Position numbers and translations under genes: made by a program | Assembly (NCBI GenBank): GCA_014382915.1 | Contig: JACNIV010000020.1 | Span: 1 to 7,746 of the forward strand | Direction of reading: 5' to 3' | Length of the DNA: 7,746 nucleotides | Source of the DNA: Candidatus Cloacimonadota bacterium | GTDB lineage: Bacteria; Cloacimonadota; Cloacimonadia; Cloacimonadales; TCS61 | Part shown: one piece after another, positions 1-6,728 of the stretch | Numbering within the stretch: position 1 is the stretch's first letter | Layout: each line of letters opens with the position of its first letter | Notes under the pieces: generated by a model | Told to the model about the DNA's origin: nothing | Databases searched by the model: none | Seen by the model: the letters and a program-made list of their open reading frames with translations, nothing else

Positions 1-174
1 AAGAATAAATTGGATGAAGATGGTAATGAAAAAAGTGTTCTGTATATCTATCTTCATTTGGAACACGTTACTATAATTACCTAAAAGATGTAAAATAATA
101 ATTGCCTGTAAAATAGAAATGATAAAGATCAAAATGATCAGCAGACGGATTTTACCTGTAAAAGAAAGTCTCAT
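1..174 (-). CDS. Partial membrane protein, N-terminus only (58 codons), function unknown
   Basis: An open frame starts at the ATG at 174 and runs without a stop off the left edge of the window. A ribosome binding site (AAAGGA, 7 bases ahead) lies inside the last codons of ktrA, and only 4 bases separate the two genes, so it is very likely co-transcribed with ktrA. The visible 58 residues begin with a short basic stretch (MRLSFTGKIR). A hydrophobic helix follows at about residues 11-31, then a short polar loop of about 15 residues (GNYSNVFQMKIDIQN), and a second hydrophobic segment begins at about 47. This layout suits the membrane anchor of a sensor kinase or a small multi-helix transporter, but no catalytic part is in the window and no family can be named. 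The existence of the gene is well supported; its role is not. Confidence 0.7.
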   Translation of the reverse strand, partial: MRLSFTGKIRLLIILIFIISILQAIIILHLLGNYSNVFQMKIDIQNTFFITIFIQFIL

Positions 175-178
175 TTTT

Positions 179-880
179 CTATCCTTTTTTAGATGTTTCT
201 TTTATAAGATCATCTATTTTAGTTTTGGGACCGATAAGCACCAGAACATCATCTTCGTTCACTACATCATTTGCCCCGGGCATATCGTTTATCCTTTTTT
301 CGATGATATTTTCTCCCCCTTCCGTAACATTTTGAGAAGTATATTTTATAGCTACTATATTTACGCCTTTTTCGGTGGGAAGAGCAAGTTCTTGAAGTGT
401 TTTACCAATCCAGATATCGGGAATAGCCAGTTCCACGACGCTGTGTCCGCTGGAAAGATCGATATATTCCAACACACTGCTGGAGATCAGAGAATTTGCC
501 AACTGTTTTCCGATCTGTTCTTCTGGAAAGATGATATTCTGAATTCCCAGCAATTCCAGAATACGGGCGTGTACTTTACTGTCTACTTTCGCATAAATAT
601 TGCTTACGCCCAGTTTTTTGAGAATAACACTGGTAAGAACACTTACCTCAATATTGTTACCTATCGCCAGGATAACTGCATCTACATCCTGTATCCTGTT
701 TGCTTTCAGCGATTTTTCGTCAGTGCTGTTCATATTAATGGCAACACTTACTCTCCCGCTGATCTCGTCTATCAGTTCCTGGTTATTATCTATGACAATA
801 ACTTCCGCTCCTTTATCAAAGAGCGTTGTTGCCACATTCATCCCGAATTTACCAAGCCCGATAACTGCAAATTTCGCCAT
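179..880 (-). CDS. ktrA: KtrA/TrkA-type RCK regulatory subunit of a potassium uptake channel
   Basis: This is the cytoplasmic gating subunit of a Ktr/Trk potassium system (233 aa, close to the usual ~220). Residues 1-120 form the Rossmann-type RCK N-lobe. They carry the nucleotide motif G8-L-G-K-F-G13 and an acidic D31 at the end of the second strand (VIVIDNN), the position that contacts the ribose of NAD(H) or ATP/ADP in this family. A linker helix follows (about 118-136, PEEQIGKQLANSL), then the RCK C-lobe (about 140-225), ending with the typical DDVLVLIG strand. Known family biology: an octameric ring of this protein sits under KtrB dimers and opens or closes them in response to ATP/ADP. 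The start is fixed by a strong ribosome binding site 5 bases upstream. ktrB lies 17 bases upstream, which supports a paired function. The two genes could equally be named trkA/trkH, but the short single-RCK form favours Ktr. Confidence 0.93.
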   Translation of the reverse strand: MAKFAVIGLGKFGMNVATTLFDKGAEVIVIDNNQELIDEISGRVSVAINMNSTDEKSLKANRIQDVDAVILAIGNNIEVSVLTSVILKKLGVSNIYAKVDSKVHARILELLGIQNIIFPEEQIGKQLANSLISSSVLEYIDLSSGHSVVELAIPDIWIGKTLQELALPTEKGVNIVAIKYTSQNVTEGGENIIEKRINDMPGANDVVNEDDVLVLIGPKTKIDDLIKETSKKG

Positions 881-885
881 ATCGA

Positions 886-892
886 CTCCTTT
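886..892 (-). promoter_or_regulatory. Ribosome binding site of ktrA
   Basis: AAAGGAG on the minus strand, 5 bases before the ATG at 880. It sits in the 17-base gap after the ktrB stop codon and fixes the ktrA start. Confidence 0.8.
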
Positions 893-897
893 ATTTC

Positions 898-2583
898 TTA
901 ACCAATACTAATTTTTTCCTCTGTATATGTAAAGTTAGATTTTAATTGCGTTGCAGAAATTGCAAAAATAAGAGTAAGAGGTCCTACCCTTCCCAGGTAC
1001 ATTAATAGAATAATAATAAGCTTTCCAAAACCCGATAACATCGAGGTTATACCCATGGAAAGCCCCACAGTTCCGAAAACTGAAAATGCTTCAAAAATGA
1101 TCTGTTCAAAACTGAATGGCTCGATGAGTAGTAATAAGAAAACCATAAATACAACGAAAGCAAGGGAAGCTGTTACCAATGCCATAACAAGCCTGATAAT
1201 TGAGTCAGAAATTTTCCTCTTAAAAATATTAACATCCTTATTCCCCCTGAATAAAGCAAGTACAGATACAAATACCACAATCAGAGCAGTAGTTTTCACT
1301 CCACCACCAGTAGAGCCAGGCGAAGCTCCTACAAACATTAAAATAATCGATGTAAAAACAGACCCTTTGCTGAGATTAACTGTATCGATTGTATTAAATC
1401 CTGCTGTTCTGGTAGTTACCGACTGAAAATAGGATGCATATAATCTTTCAGTCAGATTGAAGCCCTTCATCTCATTGTTATATTCACTAATGAAATACGC
1501 AACCGTTCCTGCTATGAGTAAGATCAATGTACAGGTAAGCACTATCTTGGTATGCAATGTGAGCCTTGATATTTTAAACTTATTTTTAGTCAATTTCCTG
1601 ATATCTACCATTACCGGGAAACCAATACCGCCAAGAATTATTAACGAAGTTATCACAAAATTAATATTGAAATTCGATTTGAATCCCATAAAGCTATTCT
1701 GGTAAAGGCTGAATCCTGCATTACAGAACGCAGAGACAGAGTGAAAGATAGAATAGTAGATGGCTTTATTGGGTGCATACATTTCAGAAATATATGTGAA
1801 ATACAAAATCACTGCACCAAGAAATTCAAAAATGATAGTTACGAACAATATACTTTTAACCAAGTTTATCATATTCAGTTTGGAAGATTCGCCTACAACA
1901 TTCTGGATAAGAGATTCACTTTTAAGGCTTAGCCTTTGTCCCAGCATGATAGCAAAAGCACTTGATATGGTCATTATTCCCAATCCACCGATCTGGATAA
2001 GGAACAGGATAATGAGTTGCCCGAACATGGAGAAATGAGTGCCTGTATCAAAAACAATGAGACCTGTAACACAAGTAGCAGAAGTGGAAGTGAACAATGC
2101 ATTCAAAAGAGACGTTTCTTTTCCCGGAATTGTTGCTACCGGTAACATCAGAAGCAATGCACCTACAAATATTGCGGCAAAGAAACTTAGAAGTACAAGA
2201 ACGGGTGGATTATCAGAAAACTTTTCGATGACCGTACCTTTGTATCCTTTTGCAGATATCATACGGAAAAGATAAAAAGTCTGCCTGCCGATAAGATAAA
2301 ACTGAAAAACCTTATCAGAGCCTGCTACGAATAATCCGATTGCCACAAACAGCAGATCAGGTAACCTGTTTAGCAAACTATTAGCTGTTATGCCTATACT
2401 GAAGAATCTTATTAAAATAAAGAAAAGGAAGAAGTAGATAGATATTTGCGTATATTGCTGAAGAAAATGGCTGTCTACTTGCACAAGTCCCAGGAACAGG
2501 AATTGCAGATTGGCCAGTGCAATTACATTAAGAATATAGTACGATATTTTCTCGATAAATGAAAGTAAGTTCGGTTTTTTCAT
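898..2583 (-). CDS. ktrB: KtrB/TrkH-family potassium channel subunit with N-terminal membrane extension
   Basis: This is the membrane pore of a K+ uptake system, with four repeated membrane-pore-membrane units. All four selectivity-filter loops are visible: SATCVTGL (168-175), CNAGFS (287-292), TTRTAGFN (390-397) and GTVGLS (504-509). Each keeps its central glycine. The flexible gate loop of the third unit, GASPGSTGGGVKTT (419-432), and the conserved GRVGPLTL (531-538) are intact. The protein is 561 aa against about 450 for standard KtrB. The core begins near residue 124 (NPPVLVLLSFF), and the first ~120 residues add three or four hydrophobic segments (about 13-33, 46-64, 74-89, 93-110). The start at 2583 (MKKPNLL) has a modest AGG 10 bases ahead. 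It lies 15 bases downstream of adk and directly before ktrA. Calling the core a K+ channel subunit is secure; the role of the extension is unknown. TrkH is an alternative name. Confidence 0.93.
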   Translation of the reverse strand: MKKPNLLSFIEKISYYILNVIALANLQFLFLGLVQVDSHFLQQYTQISIYFFLFFILIRFFSIGITANSLLNRLPDLLFVAIGLFVAGSDKVFQFYLIGRQTFYLFRMISAKGYKGTVIEKFSDNPPVLVLLSFFAAIFVGALLLMLPVATIPGKETSLLNALFTSTSATCVTGLIVFDTGTHFSMFGQLIILFLIQIGGLGIMTISSAFAIMLGQRLSLKSESLIQNVVGESSKLNMINLVKSILFVTIIFEFLGAVILYFTYISEMYAPNKAIYYSIFHSVSAFCNAGFSLYQNSFMGFKSNFNINFVITSLIILGGIGFPVMVDIRKLTKNKFKISRLTLHTKIVLTCTLILLIAGTVAYFISEYNNEMKGFNLTERLYASYFQSVTTRTAGFNTIDTVNLSKGSVFTSIILMFVGASPGSTGGGVKTTALIVVFVSVLALFRGNKDVNIFKRKISDSIIRLVMALVTASLAFVVFMVFLLLLIEPFSFEQIIFEAFSVFGTVGLSMGITSMLSGFGKLIIILLMYLGRVGPLTLIFAISATQLKSNFTYTEEKISIG

Positions 2584-2598
2584 GAATGGTTAACCTGT

Positions 2599-3225
2599 TT
2601 ATTCAACACCAAGCTTTGTAATGATCTCATTATGAATCGACTCTACGGGCTGATCGGCATTTACGGTGCTTAAAAGCCCCTTTTCTGCATAATATTCAAT
2701 AACCCGATTTGTTTCATTATGGAATTTTTCTATCCTTTTTCTGATAGCCTCTTCGGTATCATCATCTCTTATCACCAATTCACCACCGCAGACATCACAT
2801 ACTCCTTCTTTTTGCGGTTTTTTAAAAAGTATATTATAATCTCTTTTACATACAGCACAGTTTCGCCGAGCCATCAATCTTTCCACAGCTTTGTTATCGG
2901 GTAGTTCGAGTAACACAACCCGTTGAATACTAAAATTCTCCTGTAGAAAACGAACCTGTTCCATATTCCTGGGAAAGCCGTCCAATATAAAACCATCTAC
3001 AGCTTTATCCAATGCATCCTTTACAATTAAAAATACATATTTATCGGGAACAAGTTCACCTTTATCTATGAACTTTTTAGCCGCTAATCCCAGTTCGGTA
3101 GCAGCTTCTATATTTCTTCGGAAAAGATCACCGGTGGTAATATGTTCCCATCCATATTTTTCATTAAGTAATTTTGCCTGAGTTCCTTTACCACTCCCTT
3201 GAATCCCGATAAGAATAATATTCAT
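2599..3225 (-). CDS. adk: Adenylate kinase with zinc-binding lid
   Basis: It interconverts 2 ADP and ATP + AMP in the cytoplasm, so it sets the adenylate energy balance. I chose the ATG at 3225 (208 aa): the protein then begins MNIILIG, the usual start of the family, and GGTGA lies 5 bases ahead. An ATG at 3240 would add five residues (MLVNK) and also has a GAGG, 4 bases upstream. Numbered from 3225, the P-loop GIQGSGKGT spans 7-15, the AMP-binding TTGDLFR spans 30-36 and LDGFPRN spans 81-87. The lid carries two cysteine pairs, C123/C126 and C143/C146, giving a four-cysteine zinc site. R153-DDD with R162 and R164 completes the catalytic arginine region. One deviation is Q9 in the P-loop, where most relatives have proline. 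This is the first gene of the apparent adk-ktrB-ktrA operon. Confidence 0.95.
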   Translation of the reverse strand: MNIILIGIQGSGKGTQAKLLNEKYGWEHITTGDLFRRNIEAATELGLAAKKFIDKGELVPDKYVFLIVKDALDKAVDGFILDGFPRNMEQVRFLQENFSIQRVVLLELPDNKAVERLMARRNCAVCKRDYNILFKKPQKEGVCDVCGGELVIRDDDTEEAIRKRIEKFHNETNRVIEYYAEKGLLSTVNADQPVESIHNEIITKLGVE

Positions 3226-3230
3226 TTTAT

Positions 3231-3235
3231 TCACC
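3231..3235 (-). promoter_or_regulatory. Ribosome binding site supporting the shorter adk start
   Basis: GGTGA on the minus strand, 5 bases before the ATG at 3225. Together with the family-typical MNIILIG N-terminus it favours 3225 over the in-frame ATG at 3240, whose GAGG (3245-3248) is only 4 bases away. Confidence 0.5.
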
Positions 3236-3270
3236 AACATCGAACCTCAATCACTATTTCAATACGGCGA

Positions 3271-3298
3271 AAATTATTATTTCACAGTTTGTCGTCAA
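3271..3298 (-). promoter_or_regulatory. Candidate promoter for the adk-ktrB-ktrA operon
   Basis: On the minus strand, TTGACG (3293-3298) matches five of six bases of the classical -35 box. After 16 bases comes the weak -10-like TAATTT (3271-3276), about 46 bases ahead of the adk start at 3225. Only three of six -10 bases match the sigma-70 consensus, and this organism's consensus may differ, so support is weak. Confidence 0.28.
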
Positions 3299-3427
3299 GT
3301 TTTAACATTACTCATTGTATTTAAATAGTAACGATTAATTAATATTATTTGTGATACTCGATTAAGAATAATTCCATAATTTCACAAAATATTTGACCAT
3401 TTTATGTGTTTCTCTGAAGTTACTTCT

Positions 3428-4402
3428 ATGCAAAAAATGATAATAACGGGATCAAATGGTTTTGTGGGTAGTGCACTGGCTAATAAGTTAAAAGAGAATT
3501 ATAAAATTACATGCCTGGTGAGACATGGTTCCAATATAAGTTTACTACCTGAAAATATCGAAATAAAATACATAGATTATAATAATACCGTAGCAATTAT
3601 GAGATTATTGCGTGAACAAGATGTTCTAATTCATACTGCAGCTTTGACCCGGGCAAAAAGCTGGCAGCAATTTAAGAAAATCAATATCGACCTAACAGAA
3701 AAACTGATAGAAATTTACAATCAAACTACTTCATTGAAGCAATTCATTTTTATAAGCAGTCAGGCTGCGGCAGGACCGGCAGCGGACAAAAGCACGCCTA
3801 AGCTGGAATCTGACGAATGCCACCCTGTAACCATGTACGGAAGAAGCAAACTCCTGGCAGAGAACCTGATCAACGAAAAAGCAGAAAAACCCTGGACTAT
3901 TATCCGCCCGGTATCTGTTTTTGGTCCCGGTGATAAGGATTTTCTACAATATTTCAGATTAATAAAAAAACATCTGGCAATGTTCATCGGTTTCCGAAAG
4001 AAATATTACAATTTCATCTTCGTTGATGATCTTATAGAGATGATATCTAAAACGATTAATAATGAAAAAGCATATAATGAAACTTTTTTTGCCAGAGGAA
4101 CAGATACGCTTTCAATACAGCAGTTCGTTCACAATATTGAAAGTGTAATGAAGACCAGGGCTTTACATTTACACATCCCTCAGTTCCTGCTCTGCCCCAT
4201 TGCTGTGGTTTCTGAAATGCTAACAGTTTTTTCGCATCGCCCGCCTATTGTTAACAGAGAAAAAATTAAAGAATTTAAGCAAGACAATTGGATAGTCAGC
4301 GGTGATAAAGCAAAAAAGATATTGGACTTTGAAACTTCCGGAAATATGCTGGATAAACTAAAAACAACTTACCAATGGTATAAAAACAAAGGATGGATAT
4401 GA
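3428..4402 (+). CDS. NAD-dependent epimerase/dehydratase-like extended short-chain dehydrogenase
   Basis: This is a soluble extended-SDR enzyme that probably uses NAD(P)(H) to oxidise, reduce or epimerise a sugar nucleotide or hydroxylated lipid; the substrate cannot be told from sequence. Start at 3428 (324 aa) gives MQKMIITGSNG, with the fold beginning at once. An ATG at 3404 would add eight residues, has no ribosome binding site and is unlikely. In this numbering the cofactor motif TGSNGFVG is at 7-14. The first-strand R32 (LVRHG) hints at NADP. The catalytic serine region FISSQAAAGP is at 108-117, and the Y137-GRSK141 dyad and RPVSVFGPGD (160-169) follow. The C-terminal NREKIKEF...NWIVSGDKAKKILDFE pattern is typical of the 3-beta-HSD-like epimerase branch. 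All catalytic positions are kept. It overlaps the next gene by four bases, implying a linked, perhaps envelope-related, role. Confidence 0.85.
   Translation: MQKMIITGSNGFVGSALANKLKENYKITCLVRHGSNISLLPENIEIKYIDYNNTVAIMRLLREQDVLIHTAALTRAKSWQQFKKINIDLTEKLIEIYNQTTSLKQFIFISSQAAAGPAADKSTPKLESDECHPVTMYGRSKLLAENLINEKAEKPWTIIRPVSVFGPGDKDFLQYFRLIKKHLAMFIGFRKKYYNFIFVDDLIEMISKTINNEKAYNETFFARGTDTLSIQQFVHNIESVMKTRALHLHIPQFLLCPIAVVSEMLTVFSHRPPIVNREKIKEFKQDNWIVSGDKAKKILDFETSGNMLDKLKTTYQWYKNKGWI
4389..4393 (+). promoter_or_regulatory. Ribosome binding site inside the end of the epimerase gene
   Basis: AAGGA lies 5 bases before the ATG at 4399 and 8 before the one at 4402. It runs into the first base of the ATG at 4393, so that start is unlikely. 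The start at 4399 overlaps the upstream stop as ATGA, suggesting translational coupling. Confidence 0.6.
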
Positions 4403-6072
4403 TGACAAGAAAAGAAGTGAAAATTGGATTAATTATTTACCTTGTTTTATTTATCATGCTACCGGTTATCTGCCAGGCACAAAATGAAATTATAGAATCC
4501 GAGACAGTGATCGATTCACTGGAAATAGCACAACCTGTAAAAGATAGTCTGGAAATACCAGCAGATTCATTGACTGTCATCGAAGTATCAGCAGATAGCA
4601 TTTACATTCCTGTCGAAGAAATTCCTGATACAATGAGAATAAGTTTGAAAGAGCTGAAACAGAGTTTGGACCAATACCTGGAAGATGTAAAAAATAATAA
4701 GGAAAAGCTGCAATTCCCTTTTATATTATATAATGAGAATTTTCACTTGAAAACACCGTTCGATCCCGGTATTCGATTTATCAAAAACGGATTTACAGTA
4801 ATTCCTTTCAAAATTTCCAACCTGCACATCCTGCAGAATTATAATCCCTTTTTCAATACGGAATATAAACGTGGTTTTACAATATTTACGGAAAGTGACT
4901 ACGATCTTCCTGTAGCGGTTTCGGAATCTTTCCTGTGCCTGGGAGAAGGCGATATGAACTACGCTTTTGTTTCTTTCACAAAGGGGAAAATCTTAGGTTT
5001 GAAGAACATAAATTTGAAAATTGATTACCTGGGACAGGAAGGGCAATGGCTGAGTGTAAATGAAAAATCACACAATTTCAATCTGCATCTATTTAGCAGC
5101 TATAATTGGGGTAAGTTACATTTATATCATACCACGATCGACCAGAAGATCAGCACGAACAAACTGGTTAACGCCCCCGAATTACCGGTAAGTAAAAGGA
5201 TAAAGGATAAATTATCGGATACGGCAATTTTATTTGAAAATAAATATATTAATGTCGGTATGAAATATGAACGCTTAGAAACCGATACATTGAAACGTGA
5301 AATATCTGAAGTAATACTCTCTAAAAAGTTGGAATGGGGAACTCATCACATCAATGGCAATTATGAATATTTCATGAATAATACCGATGATACTGATTTC
5401 CACCTGCTAACGCTGGATCATCATTCGCAAATTGCTTTCCTTGATTTGGGTAACAGTGGTTATTATCAAGATGATGAGAATCATTTCTTTGCTTCTGAAT
5501 TGGAATACACAGTACTGCAGGGCATTAATGTAGTTGTGGATTATTCTATTTTTAAATCTGAAAACATTTTCTTCTTCCAACCTGAAGAGCGAACCGGAAC
5601 GGGACTTGTATTTGATCTTGCCTTCTTAAAAATAAAAGCTATTGCTGGAAAAGAAAACCTGAACGAAGAAAATACATATTTTGCAGAAACTACCAGCTAT
5701 GCTGATCTTCATTATAATAGATTGCAGTTAAAAATGAAAAACTGGACTCTTTTCCGTGATATCGAGTTGGAAGAGCTTCCAATCTGGCAATGTCAAACTT
5801 CATTGGAATTTATTCTCAACCTGGAATATAATAATGCCATCAAGCTCGGGATAGAACATGTTTACACATCAGAATACAGTTATACTTGCGATAATAGAGA
5901 TAAATTCAGTAATTTGGATGCCTGGCTTGCTTTCCAGGTTACCAAGCGCTTCGAGATAAAAATAGATGCAGTGAACTTGTTGAATATTGATCGCCTGTTT
6001 GCTTATCCTGTTTCGGAACAGCTTTCAGGACCACGGTTTAATGTAAATCTGCATTGGATATTCATTAATTGA
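4399..6072 (+). CDS. Secreted, probable outer-membrane beta-barrel protein of unknown function
   Basis: I do not recognise a named family. Numbered from 4399 (557 aa), a basic start (TRKEVK) is followed by a hydrophobic helix (about 9-25) and a probable signal-peptidase cut after CQA (27); the lipobox is poor, so a lipoprotein is unlikely. Residues 39-70 hold four DSL/DSI repeats, and 80-105 look like an amphipathic helix rich in K, E and L. From about 125 to the end the protein is alternating, aromatic-rich strand-like sequence broken by polar turns, as in outer-membrane barrels. The last ~35 residues (AVNLLN, LFAYP, SGPRF, ending NLHWIFIN) resemble the final strands of TonB-dependent receptors. 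However, I see no TonB box and no clear plug domain. The gene overlaps the epimerase gene by four bases and is followed 16 bases later by a membrane protein gene. Transport, porin or scaffold roles are all possible. Start could also be 4393 or 4402. Confidence 0.75.
   Translation: MMTRKEVKIGLIIYLVLFIMLPVICQAQNEIIESETVIDSLEIAQPVKDSLEIPADSLTVIEVSADSIYIPVEEIPDTMRISLKELKQSLDQYLEDVKNNKEKLQFPFILYNENFHLKTPFDPGIRFIKNGFTVIPFKISNLHILQNYNPFFNTEYKRGFTIFTESDYDLPVAVSESFLCLGEGDMNYAFVSFTKGKILGLKNINLKIDYLGQEGQWLSVNEKSHNFNLHLFSSYNWGKLHLYHTTIDQKISTNKLVNAPELPVSKRIKDKLSDTAILFENKYINVGMKYERLETDTLKREISEVILSKKLEWGTHHINGNYEYFMNNTDDTDFHLLTLDHHSQIAFLDLGNSGYYQDDENHFFASELEYTVLQGINVVVDYSIFKSENIFFFQPEERTGTGLVFDLAFLKIKAIAGKENLNEENTYFAETTSYADLHYNRLQLKMKNWTLFRDIELEELPIWQCQTSLEFILNLEYNNAIKLGIEHVYTSEYSYTCDNRDKFSNLDAWLAFQVTKRFEIKIDAVNLLNIDRLFAYPVSEQLSGPRFNVNLHWIFIN
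4513..4608 (+). repeat. Region encoding degenerate DSL-type repeats after the signal peptide
   Basis: Four copies of D-S-(L/I)-x-(I/V) occur in a row: DSLEI, DSLEI, DSLTV and DSIYI, spaced 10, 7 and 10 residues apart and joined by P/V/A/E-rich linkers. The DNA is diverged between copies, so this is a protein-level repeat, probably an extended periplasmic linker. Confidence 0.65.
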
Positions 6073-6076
6073 GCTT

Positions 6077-6082
6077 AAGGAG
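6077..6082 (+). promoter_or_regulatory. Ribosome binding site of the six-helix membrane protein gene
   Basis: A strong AAGGAG with a 6-base spacer to the ATG at 6089. It starts 4 bases after the upstream stop codon and fixes this start. Confidence 0.8.
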
Positions 6083-6088
6083 AAAGAA

Positions 6089-6694
6089 ATGAGTTTTATC
6101 AAAATAATACATTTTTTCATATTGCTTGTAGCAACTCTTTTTCTTAGCGTTGTAGTAGCCCTATTTCTGGGATATAATATGCTGAACATCCATCAGTTGG
6201 GCTTTCAATTTACTATCTTTGCTATCCTGGGAACTTTCGTATATTTCACCACAAAATATTTGAAGCTTACCGACACCTTGGTCGTTGTCTTTGCACTATC
6301 AATTATTTACTCTTTCATCCTGAAAAAAACTACCCTGCTGAATCAATTGGGAAGCTTTACTTTCCTTTGTTTGTACAGCTTTGCATTGTTCCTGGTTTTT
6401 ACATTTATCTTTCGGTTAATCTGGAATTCCAGCATTCGTTATTTGCGTAATCTTTTTTTCAGTATCATAGCAACAGTTGGTTATACAGTAGTTCACATTG
6501 CTGTTCACCTACTTCTGGGAAAACCCTTAATCGGACAATTTATTGTTCATTACTTCACCAATGCATTTGTAATTATGATCACTATCAGTACAGGTTTTGT
6601 TCTTACAGAATTCATTATTTCAAAAATAGAAGTTATATGGAAAACACCCGAAAGGATAAAACCCAGAGAAGAAGAGGATGAAGAGGAAGAGTAA
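6089..6694 (+). CDS. Six-helix inner-membrane protein with polyacidic C-terminal tail, unknown function
   Basis: I do not recognise this 201-aa protein. It has about six hydrophobic helices: residues 5-28, 38-54, 61-78, 88-110, 119-142 and 155-178. Short loops with K/R (KYLK, LKKTT, RYLR) set the topology. There is no signal peptide cut, ATP-binding motif or recognisable transporter signature. Helix 5 carries histidines (VVHIAVHLLL, H136 and H140) four residues apart, with H154 just before helix 6; these could matter for binding but this is only a pattern. The C-terminus after the last helix is short and extremely charged, REEEDEEEE (193-201), probably in the cytoplasm if both ends are inside. 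A strong ribosome binding site and a 16-base gap place it in one unit with the barrel and epimerase genes, so it may help build or energise whatever the barrel protein does. Confidence 0.75.
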   Translation: MSFIKIIHFFILLVATLFLSVVVALFLGYNMLNIHQLGFQFTIFAILGTFVYFTTKYLKLTDTLVVVFALSIIYSFILKKTTLLNQLGSFTFLCLYSFALFLVFTFIFRLIWNSSIRYLRNLFFSIIATVGYTVVHIAVHLLLGKPLIGQFIVHYFTNAFVIMITISTGFVLTEFIISKIEVIWKTPERIKPREEEDEEEE

Positions 6695-6728
6695 AATTTT
6701 TTTAATTTACAAACATTGTAAGCCTGAA
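6695..6728. other. Convergent gene junction
   Basis: Only 34 AT-rich bases separate the stop codons of two convergent genes. A T-run with weak flanking arms (GTAAA at 6691-6695 and TTTAC at 6706-6710) could form a poor hairpin, but no strong terminator is visible for either side. Confidence 0.4.

Larger units (their letters stand above)
3226..3427. other. Divergent intergenic region between adk and the epimerase gene
   Basis: About 200 AT-rich bases without a plausible gene separate two outward-facing transcription units, so both promoters should lie here. Visible structure includes a perfect 10-base palindrome ATTAATTAAT (3334-3343). There is also a 7-base inverted repeat, TTTGTGA (3348-3354) with TCACAAA (3382-3388), separated by 27 bases. 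I see no convincing plus-strand -35/-10 pair and no RNA gene. Confidence 0.6.

Noticed and set aside
119..901. Long plus-strand open frame (260 codons) opposite ktrA
   Set aside because: It is antisense to a clear KtrA with motifs intact, has a low-complexity F/I/Y/H-rich composition, and no family resemblance or ribosome binding site.
1055..2275. Several plus-strand open frames opposite ktrB
   Set aside because: They mirror the hydrophobic codons of ktrB on the other strand, lack ribosome binding sites and show no domain pattern.
3349..3387. CRP-type TGTGA...TCACA site
   Set aside because: The half-sites are about 28 bases apart, while a CRP site needs a 6-base spacer.
3763..3800. GC-richer patch inside the epimerase gene as a possible insertion
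   Set aside because: It encodes the conserved AAAGP active-site stretch of this SDR branch, so composition follows the protein.
3760..3987. Minus-strand open frame inside the epimerase gene
   Set aside because: It overlaps the conserved SSQAAAGP and YGRSK region in antisense, so it is a shadow.
4393..4398. ATG at 4393 as start of the barrel protein
   Set aside because: The ribosome binding site AAGGA overlaps that ATG; 4399 or 4402 have workable spacing.
6691..6710. Possible terminator hairpin with a T-run at the convergent junction
   Set aside because: The arms are only five A/T-rich pairs and the T-run is in the loop instead of after the stem.
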